DNA of 64,000 nt from positions 1 to 64,000 of the forward strand of contig CAWHCD010000006.1 of assembly GCA_963828015.1 (NCBI GenBank). The letters run 5' to 3'. Made by a program: the position numbers and the translations under genes. Below, in pieces: positions 34,535 to 42,615 of this stretch (position 1 is the first letter of the stretch; each line of letters begins with the position of its first letter). A model generated the notes under the pieces. The model saw nothing but the letters and a program-made list of their open reading frames with translations, was not told where the DNA came from and ran no database searches. Origin of the DNA: CAVPUA01 sp963828015. GTDB lineage: Bacteria > Actinomycetota > Actinomycetes > Mycobacteriales > Jatrophihabitantaceae.

Positions 34535-36220
34535 GTGGACCTCGTTGATGACGGCGGCGTCGTTGTAGCTGAGGCGCTCCGCAACGCGGGCGTGGACACG
34601 GTCATGAGCATGGCCGGAGGGCATGTTTCCTCTGTCTTCCAAGGTTTGAAGTCGCAAGGAATCAGATCTGTTCTCTTCCGTGACGAACGCGCGACCGCCT
34701 TCGCGGCCGCCGCCTGGGGGGCCATGACCCGCACGCCGGGCGTGTGCCTGGTGACTGCAGGTCCGGGCCTGACAAACGCGATCACTGGGCTGGCGCAGGC
34801 TCAGCGGGCAGGTTGGCCGGTCGTGTCGATTGGCGGCTGCTTCGAGAGCTTCGCGATTGACATGGGAGGTCTACAGGAAATTGACCAAGCGGCGTTGATG
34901 GCACCGGTCAGCAAGTGGTCGCGCACCGTCCCGGACGCTAAGCGAATCGGTGAGTATGTCGAGCGGGCGCTGCAGCAGGCGATGACGCCGCCGTTCGGCC
35001 ACGCGCACCTAAGCATTCCGGTAGATCTCCTGTCCAGGGCGTTTGCTGAACGGCCCCTACTGCGACAGAGGAACGGCTACCTCGACATCAAGACTGGGAG
35101 GCTGCCCGACGGTGCGGTCGAGCGCATCGATGAGCTCTTGGCGCAGTCGCAAAAGCCGGTGCTCATCGCTGGAAGTGGCGTCTGGTTCGATCACGGCGAA
35201 GAAGAGTTGAACCGCTTCGTCGACCGCATCGGACTCCCGACTTTCACCGAAGACGAAGCCCGAGGAACGCTTTCGGACCTGCATCCATGTGGGCTCGGTC
35301 CATTGCTTTACGGATTGAGTGGCGCCAGTAAGCGCGTGCAGGAGGCCGATTTAGTGCTCGTCGTTGGCTGTAAACCAGATTGGCGCCTGGAGTACTTGCG
35401 GCCTCCGATGCTCTCGGCAAACGCCACCCTGGTCCAGATCGACAGCAATCCCGACCATCTCACGGGTAATTACGAAACGGGATATTCGGCGCAGTGCAGC
35501 GAAGCGGCCGCATTGAGGACTCTAGGCCTAGGTCTCACGGCGACGCCGGAGCGATGGGACGCCTGGCGGGAGGTTCTCAAGGACTCGCAGGCTCAGCACG
35601 TTGAATCCATCCTTGCCGAGCCACGGCCAACGGCGGGGAAAAATATCGTACATCCCGTTGAGCTGACTGACGCAGTTCGGGAGGCTTGCATACGGGACGA
35701 CGCCAACGTCATTTTTGACGGTGGGGCAACCGGCAAATGGGGCAAGGTTCTAGTGCCGGCTACTCGGCCCGGCCAGTGGAATCGACTGAAGGGACCCTTC
35801 GCCTCGATTGGACATGGGCTACCCTCCGCCATCGCGCGCAGTCTGTCTGATCCGGCTCGGCCAACCGTTCTGCTGACCGGAGATGGTTCGTTCGGCTACC
35901 ACCCCTCAGAGGTCGAGACCGCCGTCCGGGAGGGCGCCGTAGTCACGATAATCATCGCAACTGATGGGGCGTGGGGATCGGTACAGGAAGGACAGCTTAA
36001 GTCCTTCAACGATGTCGAGGGGACGCTGATACCTCACACACGATTTGATCTTGTTGCTGAAGCGCTAGGAGCCCGAGGCTATTGGGTCGAAGACGGACTC
36101 ACATTGCGGCAGATATTAGCTCAACCTCACAAGGGCGTGCGCGTTATCTCAGTCAATACCGAGACAGTCTTCCCTCCTGTTCGGTATCCGCCGGGACGCT
36201 ACGCACGAGGCGAGTCGTAG
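34535..36220 (+). CDS. ThDP-dependent lyase/decarboxylase (acetolactate-synthase-like)
   Basis: 561 aa with all three domains of the ALS/oxalyl-CoA-decarboxylase/benzaldehyde-lyase fold. The Pyr domain has RDERATAFAAAAWGAM (catalytic Glu) and TAGPGLTNAITGLAQA. The middle domain has KPVLIAGSGVWFDHGEEEL. The PP domain has GPFASIGHGLPSAIA and GDGSFGYHPSEVETAVREGA. The second metal motif, usually NN or ND, reads ATDGAWG, so the Asn ligand is replaced by Thr. GTG 34535 was chosen because GGAG lies 7 bp upstream. C-C cleavage of a dione or hydroxyketone is possible; this is inference. Confidence 0.85.
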   Translation: MDLVDDGGVVVAEALRNAGVDTVMSMAGGHVSSVFQGLKSQGIRSVLFRDERATAFAAAAWGAMTRTPGVCLVTAGPGLTNAITGLAQAQRAGWPVVSIGGCFESFAIDMGGLQEIDQAALMAPVSKWSRTVPDAKRIGEYVERALQQAMTPPFGHAHLSIPVDLLSRAFAERPLLRQRNGYLDIKTGRLPDGAVERIDELLAQSQKPVLIAGSGVWFDHGEEELNRFVDRIGLPTFTEDEARGTLSDLHPCGLGPLLYGLSGASKRVQEADLVLVVGCKPDWRLEYLRPPMLSANATLVQIDSNPDHLTGNYETGYSAQCSEAAALRTLGLGLTATPERWDAWREVLKDSQAQHVESILAEPRPTAGKNIVHPVELTDAVREACIRDDANVIFDGGATGKWGKVLVPATRPGQWNRLKGPFASIGHGLPSAIARSLSDPARPTVLLTGDGSFGYHPSEVETAVREGAVVTIIIATDGAWGSVQEGQLKSFNDVEGTLIPHTRFDLVAEALGARGYWVEDGLTLRQILAQPHKGVRVISVNTETVFPPVRYPPGRYARGES

Positions 36221-36261
36221 ATAATCATTTCAGGTGTCTGTCATCCCAACTGGAGTAGATC

Positions 36262-36681
36262 GTGTCAACTCAGGAGAGTCGAAATGAACGACGCGAAGAG
36301 CTTAAGCAGCAGTTTATAGAGACGCGTGGGTATTGGACCGATGTCTGGGAGCGGATTCTTGCTATCGACCCCGACTACTTTGAAGCCTATACTAATTTCT
36401 CCTCGGTGCCTTGGCAGAACGGTACGCTCGACCCGAAAGTGCGTGAGCTGCTGTATATCGCGTTGAATGCCTCTGCTACCCACCTTTACGCGCCGGGAAT
36501 AAAGGCTCATATGCAGAATGCGATCGGATATGGTGCCACTCGTGCGGAAATAATGGAGGTCTTTGAGATTATCAGCGTCGTGGGTATCCATACCATGGGC
36601 GTGGGCTTGCCGATCTTGCTCGATTTGCTCCCCTTGGACGAACCGCTCACCCTCGACGGCTATCAGAGATACGAACGCTGA
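36262..36681 (+). CDS. Carboxymuconolactone-decarboxylase-family protein
   Basis: 139 aa, the AhpD-like all-helical fold. KVRELLYIALNASATHLYAP and GIKAHMQNAIGYGATRAEIM with EVFEIISVVGIHTMGVGLP follow the family pattern. The peroxidatic CxxC of AhpD is absent (ATHLYAP in its place), so a redox role is unlikely, and a decarboxylase or isomerase-like role as in PcaC is more plausible. GTG 36262 follows TGGAG. It sits between the ThDP lyase and the flavoprotein on the same strand. Confidence 0.85.
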   Translation: MSTQESRNERREELKQQFIETRGYWTDVWERILAIDPDYFEAYTNFSSVPWQNGTLDPKVRELLYIALNASATHLYAPGIKAHMQNAIGYGATRAEIMEVFEIISVVGIHTMGVGLPILLDLLPLDEPLTLDGYQRYER

Positions 36682-36833
36682 TGGCTACGGCGGATCTGGC
36701 ATGACGGATGCGACGGCCCGGACGTCTCGTATGTCAAGGTATCCCAAGTGACGGGACGCTTGCTTGTGGCGAGTCGCGGCCGATGTGAGCATTGGCCGAG
36801 GCAGGGTTATTGGCGCAATTTCGGAGGACGTTG

Positions 36834-38351
36834 ATGGTGACAGATTCTTACGATTGGTCCCTTGAGACAGATGTCGTGGTGGTCGGGTACGGCATTGCTG
36901 CTCTGACAGCCGCAATCACCGCCCACGATGCGGGCGCTCGGGTGATCATGTTCGAGAAGATGCCCGCTGGACGGGAAGGCGGGAATAGCCGGGTCTCGGG
37001 AAACACGTGGGCCAACTTCACCGACGAGCAGGGTGCCGCGGCGCATTTGCGAGCTCTCTGCGCGCAGAATCCGCTCCCGGAACCGATCGTCACCGCGTGG
37101 GCTTCCGAGGTTGTGAGAAACACTGATTGGCTGGAGAGTCTCGGGGCAAGGGTGAAGGTGTATCTGTCGCCGACTGAGTTTCCATACTTAGCAACGAGCG
37201 ATGTGTACACGGGCTTCAGCGCTATGGAGGAGGGTTGGGGCGGCAGCAACCAATGGCGGTTCCTCGCCGAGCAAGTGGCTCATCGAGATATTGATGTTCG
37301 GCTCGGCACGCCAGTCCGTCGGCTTCTCACTGACGCGGAGGGCGCGGTGATCGGCATCGTAGCCAGCAACGACTCAGGGGAGTTCCGAGTGCGAACGGCG
37401 CGAGGTGTGGTCCTGGCGAGCGGAGGGTTCGAAGCTAACAAGCAGATGGCTCTCGACTACCTCGGGCTGGAGAACACCTCCCAAGTCGGTAGCCCTGGCA
37501 ACACGGGGGACGGGCACAGAATGGCGCAAGCCGTGGGGGCAGACCTCTGGCACATGAACAACTACATGCCGGTTCCCGCAATGGTTGTGGACGGCGCGGA
37601 AGCGGCCTACGAGATCCTGCAGCTGACGTTCACGGGAGGCGTCGTTGAGGCCGACGAAGGGATGGTGCTCTACGGAGAGCACAGCGGCCTGCGCCCAGTC
37701 GAACGGGTACCACTCATGTTCATCGGGAAGGACGGACGCCGATTTACGAACGAGGCTGCGTCAAAGGGCCACGGACACGGATGGTTGCACGGTCGGATGG
37801 AGATCTTCCCAACTCGGCCCATGTGGGTTGTCGTAGATCAGACGATAGTCGACGAGGGCCCACTGGACGGTCCAGTTGAGCTGGAACCGTGGGGTTGGAA
37901 CAAGATCATCAACGGCTATCGCTGGGATCCGACAAACCGCAAAGAGATCGAGAAAGGCTGGCTGCGTACAGGCGAGAGTGTGTCTGAGCTCGCGGAAGCG
38001 ATCTCGGTAGACCCTGACGCCCTGCAGGACACCTTTGACGCCTACGCAAGATCGTGCGCCGAAGGACGAGATGACTTCGGCCGGACGAAGAACACGCTGA
38101 TTGGATTCGGCAGTGGTCCGTATTACGCGTTCTACTCGGGCCCAGTCATCTACTACACAAATGGCGGACCGCGAAAGAACGAGCGTGCACAGGTAATCAG
38201 CAGCCTAGGCGAGCCCATTGAGGGTCTGTATGTGGCCGGCGAAGTCAGCTCCACATACACTCTGGCGCAGGAAGCCGGGATGATGATCGGGGATGCGATG
38301 GCATTCGGCCGCATTGCGGGACGAAACGCCGCTGCCGGCGTGCATAGCTAG
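36834..38351 (+). CDS. FAD-dependent dehydrogenase, 3-ketosteroid-dehydrogenase/fumarate-reductase class
   Basis: 505 aa flavoprotein. DVVVVGYGIAALTAAITAHD is the FAD Rossmann motif at the N-terminus. EGGNSRVSGNTWANFTDEQG, a GVVLASGGFEANKQM motif near residue 200, the KDGRRFTNEAASKGHGHGWL segment near residue 300 and the C-terminal GEPIEGLYVAGEVSSTYTLA follow. This pattern suits enzymes that introduce or remove a double bond next to a carbonyl. ATG 36834 has GGAGGA 5 bp upstream. It fits dehydrogenation of a cyclic ketone before ring opening. Confidence 0.88.
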   Translation: MVTDSYDWSLETDVVVVGYGIAALTAAITAHDAGARVIMFEKMPAGREGGNSRVSGNTWANFTDEQGAAAHLRALCAQNPLPEPIVTAWASEVVRNTDWLESLGARVKVYLSPTEFPYLATSDVYTGFSAMEEGWGGSNQWRFLAEQVAHRDIDVRLGTPVRRLLTDAEGAVIGIVASNDSGEFRVRTARGVVLASGGFEANKQMALDYLGLENTSQVGSPGNTGDGHRMAQAVGADLWHMNNYMPVPAMVVDGAEAAYEILQLTFTGGVVEADEGMVLYGEHSGLRPVERVPLMFIGKDGRRFTNEAASKGHGHGWLHGRMEIFPTRPMWVVVDQTIVDEGPLDGPVELEPWGWNKIINGYRWDPTNRKEIEKGWLRTGESVSELAEAISVDPDALQDTFDAYARSCAEGRDDFGRTKNTLIGFGSGPYYAFYSGPVIYYTNGGPRKNERAQVISSLGEPIEGLYVAGEVSSTYTLAQEAGMMIGDAMAFGRIAGRNAAAGVHS

Positions 38352-38584
38352 CGACTACGACCATTCTTCTGATCACTTGCGACGTTATGCGATTTGCGTG
38401 TCCTCAGTCAGCGGACGCTGGAGGAGCGTCTGGGCACCATTTGAGAGGCTAGCAGTGCTAAACGCGCGCCTAGCTGAAACGGAATTCCTAGATGCGCGAA
38501 ATATCCCGCACGACGGCACGAGGCATTGCGACGGAAGATGGCCAACCATAATTTAGAGGAGCGCACCGCGAAGGAGGCTCAACG

Positions 38585-39769
38585 ATGCTAGATGTTTTCG
38601 AGAGGTCAGAGCAGATCGCCCAGACCCTTGCCGAGGGAGCCGCCGAGGCCGAGGCCCTTGGTCAGTTGCCTGACAAGACCGCGAGAATGCTTAAAGATAC
38701 GGGCGTTATCCGTATGCTCCAATCTAGCGACTGGAACGGCTACGAAGCCCATCCGGTCGACTTCTGCGAGGTCGTGATGCAGCTAGCCGCCTCGTGCGGA
38801 TCCACAGGCTGGGTGGCCGGAATCGTCGGAGTACATCCCTGGGAAATGGCATTCGCCGATCGTAGAGTCCAGGAAGAGATCTGGGGCGACGACCCTGAGA
38901 CCTGGATCGCATCTCCTTATGCGCCAATGGGTCGCGCAGTGCGAGTGGATGGCGGATTTGTCTTAAATGGCCGTTGGCAGTTCTCATCCGGCACGGATCA
39001 TTGTCAGTGGATCTTCCTCGGCGGAATTGTACTTGCTGAAGACGGTACCGTTGGATCGCTACCCGACCAACGGCACTTCCTACTCCCACGAGCGGATTAC
39101 GCGATCGTCCCTGAGTCTTGGAATGTCTTCGGGCTCCGTGGTACTGGGAGCAAAGATATCATCGTCAAGGATGCGTTCGTGCCTGAATATCGCACCTTGA
39201 GCTCGCGTAAAGTGGTCGATGGACGTGCAGCAATCGAAGCGCGGAGGGAGGAGCCGCTCTACCGGATGTCCTTCGGCGCCATCTTCCCGAGCGGAATCGC
39301 TTCCGCAACGGTTGGCATTTGCGAGGCAGCACTCGGCGCTATAATCGCCTACCAGCGACAGAGGACGAACTTCAGCGGAGCGACTGTGTCAGATGACCCT
39401 TGGATGCTCACGGCGATAGGGGAGGCGGCTGCCGAAGTCAACGCGAGTCGCCAGCAGCTCTTGGGGAACCTGTATCAGCAATACAAGGTGATTGAACGTG
39501 GTGGTGAGCTGACGCTTCAACAGCGGATCGCGACTCGGCGTGATCAAACGCGTTCTACGTGGCGGGCGGTTGCGGCGATTGATAGCGTTTTTGACAAGAC
39601 TGGCGGACGTAGTTTGTACAGCGAGCAGCCGCTGCAACGCATGTGGAGAGATTCCCACGCTGCACTTCATCACATAATCAACGTCTCCGATCAGGTCTGC
39701 AATGCCTACACGCAGGTAGCTATGGGTACGCCTCTCGACGATATCGATATATATCGCCTATATTTCTAG
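38585..39769 (+). CDS. HsaA-like flavin-dependent monooxygenase (acyl-CoA-dehydrogenase fold)
   Basis: 394 aa of the group D flavin monooxygenase branch, which has the acyl-CoA dehydrogenase fold but hydroxylates aromatic or alicyclic rings using reduced FMN from a separate reductase. QLAASCGSTGWVAGIVGVHP, GRWQFSSGTDHCQWIFLGG, SWNVFGLRGTGSKDIIVKDA and the C-terminal MWRDSHAALHHIINVSDQV are all typical. AAGGAGG precedes the ATG. HsaA itself acts in steroid ring degradation. No reductase gene lies adjacent; the nearest FMN-reductase-like gene is at 6310. Confidence 0.88.
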   Translation: MLDVFERSEQIAQTLAEGAAEAEALGQLPDKTARMLKDTGVIRMLQSSDWNGYEAHPVDFCEVVMQLAASCGSTGWVAGIVGVHPWEMAFADRRVQEEIWGDDPETWIASPYAPMGRAVRVDGGFVLNGRWQFSSGTDHCQWIFLGGIVLAEDGTVGSLPDQRHFLLPRADYAIVPESWNVFGLRGTGSKDIIVKDAFVPEYRTLSSRKVVDGRAAIEARREEPLYRMSFGAIFPSGIASATVGICEAALGAIIAYQRQRTNFSGATVSDDPWMLTAIGEAAAEVNASRQQLLGNLYQQYKVIERGGELTLQQRIATRRDQTRSTWRAVAAIDSVFDKTGGRSLYSEQPLQRMWRDSHAALHHIINVSDQVCNAYTQVAMGTPLDDIDIYRLYF

Positions 39770-39798
39770 TTTGCGATTGCTCGTCATAGGAGAGCTGA

Positions 39799-40707
39799 AT
39801 GCGTGTAATCGATTCTCAAGTGCATATCGGTACCGCATCAGACATGACGGCCGATGAACTAATCGTCATGATGGACGCTGCTTGCGTCGATACGATCATC
39901 CTTGATGAATTTCACGGGTATAGCTCCGATGGGCACCTTGAAATCAGCGAACCACTATCGGGTGGTGGGCGCAGATACATGAATCCGCTTTCGGTTGATG
40001 CTCAGGTGAGATTTCCCGGGCGGTTTAAGCATATCGGGAGGATTCATCGTTTGGACCCTGACATACCCGCCCGTGTGGAGCAGTTACGAGCCGAGGGCTG
40101 CGTCGCGATTCGTCTCTTGGTCACGGCGGTTACGGGTGAGTTAGAGCGCTTTGCTGCCGGTTATTATGACGACTATTTCGCTATTCTTGATGAACTCCGT
40201 ATGCCGCTTTTTATGTACAACAGCTGGGGCTATGGGGAAAACCTGCTGGTTCCGTATTTAGAGCGTCATCCGGACATGAACATTCTTTTCGACCACCTCG
40301 GCCTGAGCATCTCAACGCACGCCGAGTTTCGAACTGGTGATTACCGTGAAATTCGCGGGCTGCTGGATCTCGGTGCACGATTTCAGAACCTTCACATAAA
40401 GATCTCTCACGGTGCTCTGCTGTCTTCGGAGCCATATCCGTTTCGTGATTGGCAGGCTGCCGCCAGGGGCATCCTCGATGTCTTCGGCGCTGAACGTGCC
40501 CTGTGGGCAACGGATATTACGTTTGAGAATCATATAGTGAACGGTGCCGCGTTCTGGGATCCGTCCAGCGTGACTGAAGTGGGTCGGGGACGGCGACGGT
40601 CGGGCTACGCTCAGCAGCTCTATTGCCTACTTGATTCGGATCTGTTCACGGATGGGGAGAAATCCGCTATCTTCGGGTTAACTGCTCAGCGATTCCTGCA
40701 GGTCTGA
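39799..40707 (+). CDS. Amidohydrolase-2 family protein
   Basis: 302 aa TIM-barrel hydrolase or decarboxylase. The N-terminal RVIDSQVHIGTA holds a Q-x-H metal motif; LFMYNSWGYGENLLVPYLER, MNILFDHLGLSIS and ERALWATDITFENH (metal Asp) follow. It is related to the 421-aa protein at 19651 in fold but is shorter and diverged. AGGAG lies upstream of the ATG. Together with the CMD and flavin genes it forms the last part of the island's plus-strand run. The A/T-richer third codon positions here point to foreign origin. Confidence 0.85.
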   Translation: MRVIDSQVHIGTASDMTADELIVMMDAACVDTIILDEFHGYSSDGHLEISEPLSGGGRRYMNPLSVDAQVRFPGRFKHIGRIHRLDPDIPARVEQLRAEGCVAIRLLVTAVTGELERFAAGYYDDYFAILDELRMPLFMYNSWGYGENLLVPYLERHPDMNILFDHLGLSISTHAEFRTGDYREIRGLLDLGARFQNLHIKISHGALLSSEPYPFRDWQAAARGILDVFGAERALWATDITFENHIVNGAAFWDPSSVTEVGRGRRRSGYAQQLYCLLDSDLFTDGEKSAIFGLTAQRFLQV

Positions 40708-40794
40708 GTGTCGGTTCAAGTGCCTGCACCACGGATACGCCTGCTGGAACTCTGCGCTTCACGCTTCATATTCTCTCTATCCGAACAAGGGTCC

Positions 40795-41127
40795 ATGACA
40801 ACCGAGACGCTGACACGGCTGGTAGACGACTTGGACGGTTGTGAGGCCGAGTCGACGATCATCTTCGGTTGGGGGGTGCCGCTTACCCGATCGATCTCAG
40901 CAAGAAGACCGCGAGGGCGCTCGGGAAGGCGCTATCCCCGTACGTTCAGGCAGCCCGGAAGGTCGGACGGTCGCCGCCTCCCGGGGGACTGCATGGAGTC
41001 GAAGCGAGACTCCACGCTATCCGTCCGCTACATGTGGCCGCACGAGGCTCTGCATTTCACTCCGTGGCTACTGAACAACGGAAACCTCCTTGCCGAGGCG
41101 GTTCGGGTCTGCCGCATCGATCTGTGA
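40795..41127 (+). pseudogene. Truncated, frameshifted Lsr2-like gene
   Basis: The N-terminal oligomerisation domain of Lsr2 is readable: MTTETLTRLVDDLDG and AESTIIFG in frame 1, then, after a slip in the run GGGGGG near 40870-40876, GAAYPIDLSKKTARALGKAL and SPYVQAARKVGR. After that, no trace remains of the C-terminal DNA-binding domain (REWAR...RGR). ATG 40795 has AAGG upstream. If the slip is a base-call error, the product would be an Lsr2 with only the dimer/oligomer half. An intact Lsr2 lies 100 bp downstream. Confidence 0.8.
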
Positions 41128-41228
41128 AGTGATGTCGCAGATCAATGCAGCAGACCCCCTGGCTTTCGGAAGGGTGGGGTTACCGAACGGCTAGCCTGTG
41201 CATAACCCTCGCCTATTAGAAGGTACTT

Positions 41229-41555
41229 ATGGCAACCCATACGCTCACCACCCTTATCGACGACATCGACGGAACCGCTGCCGAGTCGACGGTCTCGTTC
41301 AGCATCGATGGCCTCTCCTACGAGATCGACCTCAGCAAGAAGAACGCCAACGCGCTCGAGAAGTCGCTGGCGCCGTTCGTTGAAGCAGCCCGCAAGGTCT
41401 CCGGTCGTAGCCGGCGGGCAAGCGCACGTAGCTCAGCCGCGGCGAACAAGGAGCAGGTTCAGGCTATGCGCGAGTGGGCACGGGCTCACGGCTACGAGGT
41501 TGCCGACCGCGGGCGCATCTCGGCCGCGATTCAAGAGGCTTACAACGCGAGCTGA
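41229..41555 (+). CDS. lsr2: Nucleoid-associated xenogeneic silencer Lsr2
   Basis: 108 aa, complete. The N-terminal oligomerisation domain (THTLTTLIDDIDGTAAEST, IDGLSYEIDLSKKNANALEK) is joined by a basic linker SGRSRRASARSSAAANKE to the C-terminal DNA-binding domain (MREWARAHGYEVADRGRIS), in which RGR contacts AT-rich minor grooves. Lsr2 is the actinobacterial counterpart of H-NS and silences AT-rich foreign DNA. This copy lies beside the catabolic island and may be one of several in the genome. Confidence 0.93.
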   Translation: MATHTLTTLIDDIDGTAAESTVSFSIDGLSYEIDLSKKNANALEKSLAPFVEAARKVSGRSRRASARSSAAANKEQVQAMREWARAHGYEVADRGRISAAIQEAYNAS

Positions 41556-41602
41556 ACCACTACTACCGTCAGGCCGCCGCAATCGCTCCCCTGACCTCTC
41601 AC

Positions 41603-41876
41603 ATCGCCTTCGGGTGCGGTAATTCACTCGTGTCCCCGTGGACCTCTGGCCCGCGCCGAGGGACAGATCACGATCGAATGCGTGCCGAGCCGGCTGCGCA
41701 ACATTCGCCTGCCCGAGGAGCAGCACGGACCCGATGTTTCCCGACCGTCCGAGTACGAGCCGACCTGGGTCCTGTACGGGCTGCGCTCGCCCCACATCGA
41801 GTTTCGACCTCAGCCCGGACCTAAATCGGCGCTGTCGACGACCCGTCGCAGTGGCCTCGGGCCGCCGTTCCAATAG
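41603..41876 (+). pseudogene. Cytochrome P450 C-terminal fragment
   Basis: The heme-loop region HIAFG, a one-base slip, then IHSCPRGPLARAEGQITIEC and RLRNIRLPEEQHGPDVSRP with EYEPTWVLYGLRSPHIEF matches the last 70 residues of the intact P450 at 60575-61864, with about 85-90% identity at DNA level by eye. Homology begins abruptly right after lsr2, so this is a 5'-truncated copy. The last residues after PQPGPKSAL are unrelated. Confidence 0.85.
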
Positions 41877-41931
41877 CGCGAGGGGACCGGTGCATCGGAG
41901 TACCTATACGATCGCGCTCGCGGGCTGCCAA

Positions 41932-41966
41932 AACCCATCCGCAAGTAGTCCATAGGCGGATGGGTT
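41932..41966. terminator. Hairpin, possible terminator
   Basis: AACCCATCCGC (41932-41942) pairs perfectly with GCGGATGGGTT (41956-41966) around a 13-nt loop. It lies between the P450 fragment and the csbD-like gene, and could end transcripts from either side. Confidence 0.6.
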
Positions 41967-42165
41967 GCTAGGCGCGGTGCATTGAAGCGACGACCGCGAC
42001 GATCGCCAAGATGAGCGAGACCGTCGTGCACGTCCCTAGACCCGCTTTACACGGCGACCGGGTAACCGCTAAGCGTGGAACAGGGAGAGGACGCCACGCG
42101 AACGGATCTGCGCCTAGGGTCTGGGTAATAAAAATCAAAGTCGTGGGCAGACCCCGCGCCCCGAG

Positions 42166-42399
42166 CTAGCCCTGATGCGAACGCTCCTCAGCCTCGGCAG
42201 CCTTCGCTTCGGCGCGAGCCTTGTCCGCCTGGGCCTCGCGGCCAGCGACCTCGCGCTCTGCGGCGGCCTTGTCCTGTTGCGCTGAGCCCTCCTGCTTGAG
42301 TGACTCGTTGCCGGTCACGGCTCCGATGCCCTCCTTGATGCGTCCCTTGGCGTCTTCAACGACGCCTTCGGCTCCCGCCTTCGGGCCTGATTCGGACAT
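42166..42399 (-). CDS. CsbD-like stress protein
   Basis: 77 aa, hydrophilic and helical. The N-terminal half KAGAEGVVEDAKGRIKEGIG with AVTGNESLKQEGSAQQDKAA is the CsbD family signature. The C-terminal half is a charged Ala/Glu/Lys helix (AEREVAGREAQADKARAEA). CsbD-type proteins are general-stress (sigma-B-type) proteins of unknown action. ATG 42399 is preceded by AGGAG. Confidence 0.88.
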   Translation of the reverse strand: MSESGPKAGAEGVVEDAKGRIKEGIGAVTGNESLKQEGSAQQDKAAAEREVAGREAQADKARAEAKAAEAEERSHQG

Positions 42400-42615
42400 A
42401 ATAGACTCCTCGGTTGCGCAATGGGTGATCTTGTTCCTAGCTCGCTCTGGGTACCCACCAAATCCCCGGACGTATCAACCAACCCTGTGATAATCACGGA
42501 GATGGCATGCCCCACCTCGCCGATTGCCGCGAGGGCAGGCAGCTCGTCGCACGTTGATTAACTGAGTCGGCGACACGCGGCTCTTGCGAGAGTAGCGGCA
42601 CTCTTCGTCGCTAGG

